From the NCBI GenBank assembly GCA_900110975.1, contig FOFK01000003.1:87895-151894 (forward strand): a stretch of DNA of 64,000 nucleotides. The letters run 5' to 3'. The position numbers were made by a program, and so were the translations under genes. The notes under the pieces are model-generated. The model saw nothing but the letters and a program-made list of their open reading frames with translations. It was not told the DNA's origin and made no database searches. Source of the stretch: Lachnospiraceae bacterium RM5 (GTDB lineage Bacteria; Bacillota; Clostridia; Lachnospirales; Lachnospiraceae). Of this stretch, positions 53,674 to 61,596 are shown piece by piece (positions within the stretch are counted from its first letter, which is position 1; the number at the start of each line of letters is the position of its first letter).

Positions 53674-54365
53674 TATTTAATGTATTAACATTATTTCCTG
53701 AATTAATTGAAAATTCAATGAATACCAGTATTACCGGTAGAGCAATAAAAAATGATATTATAAAATTAAATACAGTAAATATAAGGGATTTTGCTGAAAA
53801 TAAGCATGGACAGGTAGATGATTATCCTTATGGCGGCGGAGCAGGAATGGTTATGCAGGCTCCACCTGTATATAGAGCTTATAAATCCATTGAAGATAGA
53901 ATTCAAAAGGAAAACAAGAAAAAACCAAGAGTAATTTATCTTACTCCACAGGGAAAAGTTTTTAACCAGAAAATGGCTGAAGAATTTTCAAAAGAAGAAG
54001 AACTTGTTTTTCTTTGTGGACATTACGAAGGAATTGACGAAAGAGTTTTAGAACTTATTGTTACAGATAATGTTTCAATTGGTGATTATGTTTTAACAGG
54101 CGGCGAACTGCCTGCACTTGTTATGATGGATTCAATTTCAAGACTTGTTGATGGTGTTTTAAATAATAAAGATTCTTCTGTTTATGAAAGTTTTTATGAT
54201 AACAAATTAGAATACCCACAGTACACAAGACCTGAAGAATTTATGGGTATGCATGTACCAAAGGTATTACTTTCCGGAGATCATAAAAAAGTTGATGAAT
54301 GGAGAAAAGAAGAGTCATTAAAAAGAACACTTGAAAGACGCCCTGATTTGTTAGATGAGTCTTGA
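53670..54365 (+). CDS. trmD: tRNA (guanine-N1)-methyltransferase
   Basis: Makes m1G37 in tRNAs to prevent frameshifting; SPOUT knot enzyme, 231 residues. Motifs: LTLFPELIENSMNTSITGRA, DDYPYGGGAGMVMQAPP, CGHYEGIDERV and SIGDYVLTGGELPA, with the C-terminal DEWRKEESLKRT. It overlaps rimM by 4 nt. The usual next gene, rplS, is absent; a decayed surface-protein gene lies there instead. Confidence 0.98.
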   Translation: MIFNVLTLFPELIENSMNTSITGRAIKNDIIKLNTVNIRDFAENKHGQVDDYPYGGGAGMVMQAPPVYRAYKSIEDRIQKENKKKPRVIYLTPQGKVFNQKMAEEFSKEEELVFLCGHYEGIDERVLELIVTDNVSIGDYVLTGGELPALVMMDSISRLVDGVLNNKDSSVYESFYDNKLEYPQYTRPEEFMGMHVPKVLLSGDHKKVDEWRKEESLKRTLERRPDLLDES

Positions 54366-54402
54366 TTTGTTTTAAAATTTATATTTTAGAGGAGGACAAA
54401 AA

Positions 54403-54981
54403 ATGAATTTTAAAATCAAAAAGAAAAACACAAAGTGTTTCTGTTAACGCAGGTGAATACAAATTTTTTAATTAGTTATTCTCTTGAATCTGGTAAAAAA
54501 TATTATTTTTGTGCCGAAATGTATAATTCTAGTCTAAGCGGACAATTTGATGTTATATTAAAAATAGATAATAAATTATATGCTACTTATAAAGATTATA
54601 ATCCTCAAAAATCACTTTATCTTAAGCAGGATACATGTTGTTTATCTTCTTCATATGATGAACAAAAAAAATTAGAAGTTGTAGCAACGGCAAATGAAAC
54701 AGATGGAATAACATATGAATGGTATAAATCGGATTATTATTATAATTTGATGGGGTATCTTTGTTTTGATATTGATTTTGATTCATTAACTGGTTTTAAA
54801 TCAAATTATACAAAAATAAATAAATATTCAAAGTAAAGGCTGGGAAAAATCATATATTAAAGATGGTGCTATCTCAGGAACAGTTGGTAAAGGACTCAGG
54901 CTTGAAGCTATTCAGATCCAGCTTGTTTATAAAGATACTCCTGCACCTGGTGCAACAATAGACACATTTAAGAGCAAATAA
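54403..54981 (+). pseudogene. Decayed, internally deleted copy of the ChW-repeat surface protein
   Basis: Fragments match the intact gene at 55364-58054 in order. They are the first residues MNFKIKKK; a short piece SVSVNAGEYKFF matching ISIDADEYKYF but out of frame; ISYSLESGKKYYF with the rest of the PPC-like and first Ig-like domain (54474-54835, one open frame); and then, after a stop, one ChW repeat GWEKSYIKDGAISGTVGKG with the C-terminal tail KDTPAPGA. At least three deletions and a stop codon (TAA 54445-54447) prevent a product. An intact AGAGGAGGA ribosome site remains. Confidence 0.85.
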
Positions 54982-55056
54982 TAGGTCTTGATAAAATTAT
55001 ACATATATGATAAAATAACAAAGATTGGTTATCGAAACATTTAAGGAGGATATATC

Positions 55057-55296
55057 GTGAGCGCAAAATTAATAATTGAAATATGTTATGTTATAATATG
55101 TATCGCTATGGTTATCATTGTTCTTATGCAGGAAAGCAAGACTTCAGGACTTGGAACATCTTTATCAGGTATGTCAGATACATATTGGAGCAAAAATAAA
55201 GCACACTCAACAGAAGGAAAACTTAAGATGGCAACAAGAGTTTTGGCAGTTCTTTTAATTGTTCTTACTGTTGTTATAAATTCAAAATTTTTATAA
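55057..55296 (+). CDS. secG: Preprotein translocase subunit SecG
   Basis: Accessory subunit of SecYEG, 79 residues with two membrane helices (about 5-22 and 56-76) and the conserved loop IVLMQESKTSGLGTSLSG. GTG is the start, with TAAGGAGGA 8 nt upstream. A strong terminator follows. It lies between the decayed and intact copies of the ChW gene. Confidence 0.93.
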   Translation: MSAKLIIEICYVIICIAMVIIVLMQESKTSGLGTSLSGMSDTYWSKNKAHSTEGKLKMATRVLAVLLIVLTVVINSKFL

Positions 55297-55307
55297 ATAT
55301 GTACTTT

Positions 55308-55344
55308 AAAAGCTACATTGAAAAAATGTAGCTTTTTATTTTTT
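55308..55344 (+). terminator. Intrinsic terminator of secG
   Basis: AAAAGCTACATT (55308-55319) pairs with AATGTAGCTTTT (55325-55336), then TATTTTTTT. Confidence 0.9.
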
Positions 55345-55363
55345 TACAACAAGGAGACGTAAT

Positions 55364-58054
55364 ATGAATTTAAAAATCAAAAAGAAAACAAGATTATTTT
55401 CACTTTTACTGACATTTACAATTTTAACCGGAATTTTTTCAGGCTTATCATTTAAAATGCAAAATGTATATGCTATTGGTAGTAATCAAATGAATGATGC
55501 TACAGAACTTACACTTGGAGAAAAACAAAAAATTTCTATAGATGCAGATGAGTATAAATATTTTTGTTTTATTCCATCAGTAAATGCTACATATAATTTT
55601 ACTTCATTTGGTAATTTGGATACCTATGTATATTTATATGATTCTGAAGGAAAAGGGTTAGAAGATAATGATGATGATGGAAATGGTAATAATTTTTGTA
55701 TTAGTTATTCGCTTGAAACTGGAAAAAAATACTATTTCCGTGTTGAATTGTATGATTCCGGTGAAAATGGACAATTTGATGTTATATTAACAATAGATAA
55801 TAATTTATCTGCAACCTATAAGGGATATGACTCGCAAGATGATTTTTCGTATTTTTACAATTCATCATGTATTTTATCATCTCCATATAATGGACAAAAA
55901 AAATTAGAAGTTGTTGCAACAGCAGATGAAATGGATGGAATAAAATATGAATGGTATAAATCAGATTATTATAGTAATTTAAGAGGATACAATGGATATT
56001 CTTATGAATCAATAGCAGGTATTGAAATAAATTATACAAAAATAGATAAAAAAACTGCGACAATTACTACCGATAATATAACGAAAGATACAAGTTATAA
56101 ATGTATTGTTATAGATAAATATGGAAATGAAGCAACGGTTTGTTTTGATATTTGTATTGAATCAAATTTATCAGCATGGACAGATAATGAAATTATAGGT
56201 AATTATTCAAATATATACTTTAAAGAAGTATATGCAGATTCTGAAGGTAATTGTACTCTTACAGCAGAATCATCAGGTGATGATATTACGTATGAATGGT
56301 ATTTTGATACTTCCGGTTATGGTGAATGGTCAGTTTTAAAAAAAGCAAAATCAAAAACTTTAACCATTAGAGATGCCTGCGATGGTGAATCATATGCATG
56401 TATTGTAAAAGATAAATATAATAATTATTTTGTTATATATTATTATATAACTACTACATATAATATGAATAACTTTAATGCATGGCCAGAAGGAGAAGAA
56501 AATACAGATAATGAAAAAATAATAAACATCAAACCAGATACCAGTGCAACTTTTGAAGTAAGTATAAGTGGAGATGATACGTCAAAGGTTACATATGAAT
56601 GGTACGATTGTTCAAATGATATAGAAGATGAAAAGATAGATGGTGCATCATCAAATAAATATACTATAGATAAAATTAGTTCTTCTAAGTATTACTATTG
56701 TAAAGTTTTTGATGGATATGATACAACAAAATATGTATTTTTTTATGTTATTTTAGATTCAGGTTATGATGCATGGGCAGATGGTTACAGCACAAAAGAT
56801 AATGTAAAAATATATGCAAATACCAATGATAAAGTAACTTTAAAAGCTGCTTCAAATGATGAAAATGCAAGCTATAGCTGGTATACAGATGAATCAGATA
56901 AGTTAGGTTCTTCTGATAAATGTATAGTAACAGCTGGTGATGGTGTAAAAAAATATAGATGTTATGTTAGTTTTTCTGATGGAAATTCAAAAGTAATATA
57001 TTATTATGTTATAAATAAAAAGTATGAATGTGTATCTGTTGCGTATAAAACACAGATTCAAAGTAGCAGCTGGGAAAAATCATATGTTAAAAATGGACAG
57101 ACTTCCGGAACAATCGGAAAAAGAAAAAGATTAGAAGCTATCCAGATCATGTTAACTGATAAAAATGGCAAAAAACTTGACAGTTCACTTGGCAGTATAA
57201 ACTATAGAACCCATATTCAAAGTAAAGGCTGGGAAAAATCATATATTAAAGATGGTGATATTTCAGGAACAGTCGGTAAAGGACTAAGGCTTGAAGCAAT
57301 TCAAATTGTATTAGATGGTGAAATAAGTTCATATTATGATGTGAATTACAGAGTGCATACAGAAAAGTTTGGATGGCTTGAATGGGCACAAAATGGTCAA
57401 AGAGCTGGAACTGCAGGATATGGATACAGACTTGAAGCTATCCAGATTAAATTAGCTGAAAAAAAGGATGAATTTTTTTCTGATTATACATCATATGGTT
57501 ATCCTATTAAAGAGTTTAAATTAATAGATAATAAATTAGTTTCGTCATATTATGATAAAAATTCAATTCCTAATGTAATATATAAAGTTCAGGTGCAATC
57601 CATAGGATGGGAAAAGAATTATGTATCAAGTGGAGAAACATCAGGAACAGTTGGTAAATCAAAACGATTAGAAGCAATAAAAATATGCTTTGATAATAAA
57701 TTTGATTTTAAAAGTTATTTTTATGGAAATTATGCTAAGGGATTAAATTATAGAACCCATATTCAAAAGTATGGCTGGCAAAAGTTTGTAACAGACAATG
57801 AACTTTCAGGTACAGTTGGTAAATCATTAAGACTTGAGGCAATTCAGATTAAACTCAGAGGACCTGCAGCTGATATATTTGATGTATATTACAGAGTTCA
57901 GGCAGAGAAGTTTGGCTGGCTTGGATGGGCTAAAAATGGTCAGTCTGCAGGAACAGCAGGATATGGATACAGACTTGAAGCAATTCAGATCCAGCTTGTT
58001 TATAAAGATACTCCTGCTCCTGGTACAATAACAGGTACATTTAAGAGCAAATAA
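55364..58054 (+). CDS. Secreted ChW-repeat cell-wall protein with PPC-like and Ig-like domains
   Basis: An 896-residue secreted protein. The signal peptide is about 37 residues (cleavage near VYA-IG). Residues about 40-145 are a PPC-like beta domain. About 145-560 hold four Ig-like repeats marked by YEWY and YxCxV. The last 330 residues are six clostridial hydrophobic W (ChW) repeats with the pattern GW...G..SGT.G...RLEAIQI, arranged as two triplets whose third members (EKFGWLEWAQNG, EKFGWLGWAKNG) match each other. ChW repeats are thought to bind the cell surface. No enzyme domain or sortase motif is present. A partial dead copy lies upstream across secG. Confidence 0.88.
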   Translation: MNLKIKKKTRLFSLLLTFTILTGIFSGLSFKMQNVYAIGSNQMNDATELTLGEKQKISIDADEYKYFCFIPSVNATYNFTSFGNLDTYVYLYDSEGKGLEDNDDDGNGNNFCISYSLETGKKYYFRVELYDSGENGQFDVILTIDNNLSATYKGYDSQDDFSYFYNSSCILSSPYNGQKKLEVVATADEMDGIKYEWYKSDYYSNLRGYNGYSYESIAGIEINYTKIDKKTATITTDNITKDTSYKCIVIDKYGNEATVCFDICIESNLSAWTDNEIIGNYSNIYFKEVYADSEGNCTLTAESSGDDITYEWYFDTSGYGEWSVLKKAKSKTLTIRDACDGESYACIVKDKYNNYFVIYYYITTTYNMNNFNAWPEGEENTDNEKIINIKPDTSATFEVSISGDDTSKVTYEWYDCSNDIEDEKIDGASSNKYTIDKISSSKYYYCKVFDGYDTTKYVFFYVILDSGYDAWADGYSTKDNVKIYANTNDKVTLKAASNDENASYSWYTDESDKLGSSDKCIVTAGDGVKKYRCYVSFSDGNSKVIYYYVINKKYECVSVAYKTQIQSSSWEKSYVKNGQTSGTIGKRKRLEAIQIMLTDKNGKKLDSSLGSINYRTHIQSKGWEKSYIKDGDISGTVGKGLRLEAIQIVLDGEISSYYDVNYRVHTEKFGWLEWAQNGQRAGTAGYGYRLEAIQIKLAEKKDEFFSDYTSYGYPIKEFKLIDNKLVSSYYDKNSIPNVIYKVQVQSIGWEKNYVSSGETSGTVGKSKRLEAIKICFDNKFDFKSYFYGNYAKGLNYRTHIQKYGWQKFVTDNELSGTVGKSLRLEAIQIKLRGPAADIFDVYYRVQAEKFGWLGWAKNGQSAGTAGYGYRLEAIQIQLVYKDTPAPGTITGTFKSK

Positions 58055-58081
58055 TGCACTTTAAATAATACCGTACTAATC

Positions 58082-58110
58082 TTGACTAAGTAATTTAATT
58101 TTGTTATTAT
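58082..58110 (+). promoter_or_regulatory. Promoter of the superoxide reductase gene
   Basis: TTGACT (58082-58087), a 17-bp spacer, TATTAT (58105-58110), about 50 bp before the gene. Confidence 0.72.
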
Positions 58111-58162
58111 AAATATATGTATTATGTGTTTCGAACGTTAAATTAATTTATGGAGGTATTTT

Positions 58163-58531
58163 ATGAAGGTATTATTTTGTAAGAAATGTAAAAAAGTTGT
58201 TGTTTTATTAGACGATGCTAAGACACCAACAATATGTTGTGGAGATGAAATGGTTGAATTAAAAGCAGGAGAAGTTGATGCAGCTGTTGAAAAACACGTT
58301 CCTGTTTTTGAAGTAAATGGAAATATCTGCAATGTAAAAGTTGGAGAAGTAGATCATCCTATGCAGGACGTTCATTATATTGAATGGATTGCAATTGAAA
58401 CAAAAAATAATTATCAGTTAAAGAAATTAAATCCAGGTGATAAACCTGAAGCTTCATTTGCTTTAACAGATGATGATGAAGTTATTGCAGCTTATGCATA
58501 TTGCAATCTTCATGGATTATGGAAAAAATAA
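58163..58531 (+). CDS. Desulfoferrodoxin (two-iron superoxide reductase)
   Basis: Reduces superoxide to peroxide in anaerobes; cytosolic, 122 residues. An N-terminal desulforedoxin-type iron site has CKKC and CCG (about 6-30). The catalytic domain has the His ligands in EKHVP, VDHPM and VHYIEW and the Cys-His pair in CNLHGLW at the C-terminus. This fits the 2Fe class. TATGGAGG precedes the ATG. It has its own promoter and terminator, so it is a single-gene unit for oxidative defence. Confidence 0.93.
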   Translation: MKVLFCKKCKKVVVLLDDAKTPTICCGDEMVELKAGEVDAAVEKHVPVFEVNGNICNVKVGEVDHPMQDVHYIEWIAIETKNNYQLKKLNPGDKPEASFALTDDDEVIAAYAYCNLHGLWKK

Positions 58532-58554
58532 AAAACTTTTTATAAAAATTTTCT

Positions 58555-58587
58555 GGCTGTCTCAATAAAATGAGGCAGCCTTATTAT
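58555..58587 (+). terminator. Intrinsic terminator of the superoxide reductase gene
   Basis: GGCTGTCTCA (58555-58564) and TGAGGCAGCC (58571-58580), one G-T pair, then TTATTAT. An in-frame ATG of the next gene lies inside the stem and is not its start. Confidence 0.78.
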
Positions 58588-58611
58588 CGCAAAATAGTCA
58601 GGAGTATACTT

Positions 58612-59976
58612 ATGAATGATACCATAAAGCTTCCAAAAGATTTTTTAGATATTATGAAATCATTATTAAAAGATGAATATGATGATTTCTTAAAAAGTTA
58701 TGATAAAGATAGCACAAAAGCCTTTATTTTAAACAAAAATAAAACTGATATAGATTACTTGTCAAAAGTTTTTAATTATGAATTTAAAAAATATGATAAA
58801 ACAGATTTAAGTTATATTTATGATATTGATACACCTGGAAAAAGTATTTTTCATGAAATGGGTTTATTTTATATACAGGAGCCAAGTGCCTCTATTCCTG
58901 CATTTTTACTTGATGTACAAGAAGGTGAAAAGGTTTTGGATTTATGTGCGGCACCCGGCGGAAAAAGTATTACCATGGGAATAAAATTAAATTCAAAAGG
59001 TGTATTAATTTCAAATGAGATTAATTCAAAAAGATGCAGGATATTATCTGAAAACATTGAAAGAATGGGCATTGATAATGCTATTGTAATTAATGAAGAT
59101 ACAGATAAATTAAAGAAAATCTTTATTGAAGATTTTGATAAGATCATGGTTGATGCTCCATGTTCCGGAGAAGGAATGTTTAGAAAAAATGAAGATGCAC
59201 GTAATGAATGGTCATTAGAAAATGTGAAGATATGTAAAGAAAGACAATTGCATATTCTTGATAATGCATCTTCTATGTTAAAGAATGATGGATATATGGT
59301 ATATTCAACCTGTACATTTAATAAAAGCGAAAATGAAGAAGTAGTAGAAGAGTTTTTAAAAACTCATCCGGATTTTTATCTGGTTAAAACAGTAAGACAT
59401 TTTCCTCATCAGGGAATTGGAGAAGGACATTTTGCAGCTTTACTTTATAAAAATGTAGCCGGAGAAAGTACTATTAAAAAGAAAGTTAAAGAAGTTAGAG
59501 GAAACTCATTTAAAGAATATCCATCTTTAAAAAAATTTATTGACTCAAACTTTAGTGAAGAAAAGAAAAATGATATATATGATAATAAACTGATTTCTTT
59601 TGGAGATAATTTGTATCTTGTACCAAAAGATGTTATAAATCTTGATAAGATTCTATCAAAAGTAAAAGTTTTACGATTAGGACTACATTTAGGAACGGTA
59701 GAAAAAAACATTTTCAAACCATCATATTCTCTTGCTAAGGCGCTAAAAAAGGATGATTTTAAAAATATAATTAATTTTTCTTCGGATGATATAAGAATAA
59801 AAAAATATATATCCGGTGAAACTATTGAAATAAATGATGATTTAGATAATAATACATCTTATGAAAATGGCTGGATTCTTCTTTTGGTTGATGGGAATCC
59901 TTTATCTTTTGGGAAAATAGTTAATGGACAGATAAAAAATCATTATCCTAAGGGATTAAGAAAAAATCTTATTTAA
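58612..59976 (+). CDS. RsmF/NOP2-like rRNA m5C methyltransferase
   Basis: SAM-dependent methyltransferase of the RsmB/RsmF family, 454 residues. Motif I is VLDLCAAPGGKS (about 115), motif IV with a catalytic Cys is VDAPCSGEGMFRKN, and motif VI with the second Cys is YSTCTFNKSENEEVV. The C-terminal 150 residues form the PUA-like RsmF domain (NLYLVPKDV, RLGLHLGTVEK). The target is probably 16S or 23S rRNA cytosine. ATG 58612 follows CAGGAG. Confidence 0.9.
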   Translation: MNDTIKLPKDFLDIMKSLLKDEYDDFLKSYDKDSTKAFILNKNKTDIDYLSKVFNYEFKKYDKTDLSYIYDIDTPGKSIFHEMGLFYIQEPSASIPAFLLDVQEGEKVLDLCAAPGGKSITMGIKLNSKGVLISNEINSKRCRILSENIERMGIDNAIVINEDTDKLKKIFIEDFDKIMVDAPCSGEGMFRKNEDARNEWSLENVKICKERQLHILDNASSMLKNDGYMVYSTCTFNKSENEEVVEEFLKTHPDFYLVKTVRHFPHQGIGEGHFAALLYKNVAGESTIKKKVKEVRGNSFKEYPSLKKFIDSNFSEEKKNDIYDNKLISFGDNLYLVPKDVINLDKILSKVKVLRLGLHLGTVEKNIFKPSYSLAKALKKDDFKNIINFSSDDIRIKKYISGETIEINDDLDNNTSYENGWILLLVDGNPLSFGKIVNGQIKNHYPKGLRKNLI

Positions 59977-60010
59977 GACTTTAAAAATTTTTTAATGAAA
60001 GGACAGACTT

Positions 60011-60820
60011 ATGAATTTTGCAATAATATTAGCATTTTTATTTGGTATAGGAAGCTTATTTGGATGGGTGCTTGAATTATTCTACAGAAGATTTTTTTCG
60101 AGTGCTAATCCTGAAAGAAGATGGATTAATCCTGGATTTTTAGCAGGACCGTACCTTCCTTTGTATGGCTTTAGCTTATGTGCTTTGTTTTTGATGTCAT
60201 ATATAAATTTATCTTTTATAGATAATAAAATTCTTAGAAAAATTTGCTTATTTATTGTAATGGCAATCATTGTTACTGTTATTGAATATATTGCAGGCCT
60301 TATTTTTATAACAAATATGAAAATTAAACTTTGGGATTATGAAAATGAATGGGGAAATATTAAAGGTATTATATGTCCAAGATATTCATTTTATTGGACT
60401 TTATTATCAGCCGGTTATTATTTCTTAATTCATCCAAGAATTCTTAATGCACTTTACTGGCTTTCAAAACATTTATTATTCTCATTTTTTATTGGTTTCT
60501 TTTATGGTGTATTATATCTTGATTTCTGGTATTCTATGAGTATTTCAAATAAAATCAAGTCTTATGTTGATGATAAGGAAATTATTATCAGATACGAAGA
60601 ACTTAAGACGTTTATCAGACAGAAGGGAATTGATGCAAAAGAAAATCCAAGATTTTTCTTTGGATTTAGAATGGATAGAACAAGTTTTTCACAGAATTTA
60701 AAGGAATTTGTTGATAAGGAAGTTAAGAAAAGAAAAGATTTTATGGATGAAACACATAAAATTTTTGATGAAGCAAAAGAAAAGGTTGGCGAATACATAG
60801 AGGGAAAAATAAAAAAATAA
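60011..60820 (+). CDS. CmpB-like membrane protein (putative ABC-transporter type IV, PF06541)
   Basis: A 269-residue protein with about five membrane helices in the first 185 residues and a cytoplasmic coiled C-terminus. Conserved features are GSLFGWVLELFYRRFF, NPGFLAGPYLPLYGF, EYIAGLIF and KLWDYENEWGNIKGIICPRYSFYW. The family name implies transport, but no ATPase gene is adjacent and function is unknown. AAAGGACAGACTT precedes the ATG. Confidence 0.85.
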   Translation: MNFAIILAFLFGIGSLFGWVLELFYRRFFSSANPERRWINPGFLAGPYLPLYGFSLCALFLMSYINLSFIDNKILRKICLFIVMAIIVTVIEYIAGLIFITNMKIKLWDYENEWGNIKGIICPRYSFYWTLLSAGYYFLIHPRILNALYWLSKHLLFSFFIGFFYGVLYLDFWYSMSISNKIKSYVDDKEIIIRYEELKTFIRQKGIDAKENPRFFFGFRMDRTSFSQNLKEFVDKEVKKRKDFMDETHKIFDEAKEKVGEYIEGKIKK

Positions 60821-60853
60821 AATTATTTATTTCTTATAATCTCCAAAAAAAAG

Positions 60854-60862
60854 TGATATAAT
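60854..60862 (+). promoter_or_regulatory. Putative extended -10 promoter of the CarD-like gene
   Basis: TGATATAAT (TG at 60854, TATAAT at 60857-60862). No good -35 is seen, which is acceptable for an extended -10. Confidence 0.45.
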
Positions 60863-60911
60863 AAGATGAGTGTATTTTTGGTTTTTCAGATATCAGAATG
60901 GAGATGTGCAT

Positions 60912-61406
60912 ATGTTTAAAGTGAACGATTTGGTTATATATGGCAGTAACGGTGTGTGTAAAATTATAGCTGTAGGTAAACTTGATGGCATGTCAAATGA
61001 TAAACAATATTATACTTTAGAACCATATTATGCAAAAGCTTCAAAATATTTTTTACCTGTAGATAATGATAAAGTTGTTTTAAGAAAGATTCTTTCAAAA
61101 GATGAAGCAAACGCTCTTATTGATGATATAAAAAATATTGGTGTTCTTTGGATTTCTGATGAAAGAAAAAGGGAGCTTGATTATAAAGAGGCTATAAAGA
61201 AATGTGACCCTGTTGAACTTGTAAAGATTATTAAAACTATTTATCATAGAAAAGAAGAAAGACTGGCAGTTGGTAAGAAAATCACTGCAGGAGATGAAAA
61301 ATATTTTAATATTGCTGAAAACAGTCTATATGGCGAACTTGCATGTTCCCTTGATATAGATAAAGATGAAGTTAAGGATTATATTATTTCAAAAGTAAAT
61401 GAATAA
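60912..61406 (+). CDS. CarD-like transcription regulator
   Basis: A 164-residue protein of the CarD/TRCF-RID family. The N-terminal Tudor-like domain (FKVNDLVIYGSNGVCKI, YYTLEPYY, FLPVDN, about 1-55) binds the RNA polymerase beta subunit. The helical C-terminal domain (about 65-160) holds a probable DNA-contact region. ATG 60912 is set by GGAG 8 nt upstream; an earlier in-frame start would include that site. It is expected to stabilise open promoter complexes. Confidence 0.9.
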   Translation: MFKVNDLVIYGSNGVCKIIAVGKLDGMSNDKQYYTLEPYYAKASKYFLPVDNDKVVLRKILSKDEANALIDDIKNIGVLWISDERKRELDYKEAIKKCDPVELVKIIKTIYHRKEERLAVGKKITAGDEKYFNIAENSLYGELACSLDIDKDEVKDYIISKVNE

Positions 61407-61431
61407 TATAGCATATTTAGGAGGTGATTTA

Positions 61432-61473
61432 ATGGACTCTGGAGCCGATAGCGGAGGTGGGCAGATTATATAA
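61432..61473 (+). CDS. Candidate 13-residue leader peptide upstream of mgtE
   Basis: A minimal ORF encoding MDSGADSGGGQII, ending in TAA. Its ribosome site AGGAGGTGAT (61419-61428) is an almost ideal match to the 16S 3' end, with 7 nt between GGAGG and ATG. The coding stretch is G+C-rich compared with everything around it. Codons 5-7 contain GCCGATA, which can pair with TATCGGC just past the stop. The peptide matches nothing I know. It is more likely a leader controlling mgtE than a functional peptide. Confidence 0.5.
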   Translation: MDSGADSGGGQII

Positions 61474-61535
61474 TATCGGCATAGATTTAATGATTTAATA
61501 TATTTATTATAATAAATTATTAAATCTATGCCGAT
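61444..61535 (+). promoter_or_regulatory. Attenuator-like alternative RNA structure before mgtE
   Basis: GCCGATA (61444-61450) can pair with TATCGGC (61474-61480). The latter is also the start of the arm 61475-61491 (ATCGGCATAGATTTAAT), which pairs perfectly over 17 bp with 61519-61535 (ATTAAATCTATGCCGAT). The two structures exclude each other, and the first arm lies within the small leader ORF. No T-tract follows the long hairpin, so it may act on translation or RNA stability rather than as an intrinsic terminator. It does not resemble the M-box riboswitch. Confidence 0.55.
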
Positions 61536-61596
61536 TTATGTGCTTACTTCCATAATAATTATTTTTTATGATTAAATATGAAAGGCAGAAGTTATT

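Noticed and set aside
54474-54836. Intact small secreted protein gene after trmD
   Set aside because: The frame can start only at an internal GTG, has no signal peptide, and aligns as a fragment of the ChW protein downstream.
61407-61596. M-box magnesium riboswitch before mgtE
   Set aside because: The interval lacks the M-box core sequences and the expected multi-helix layout; only the small ORF and the two competing helices are seen.
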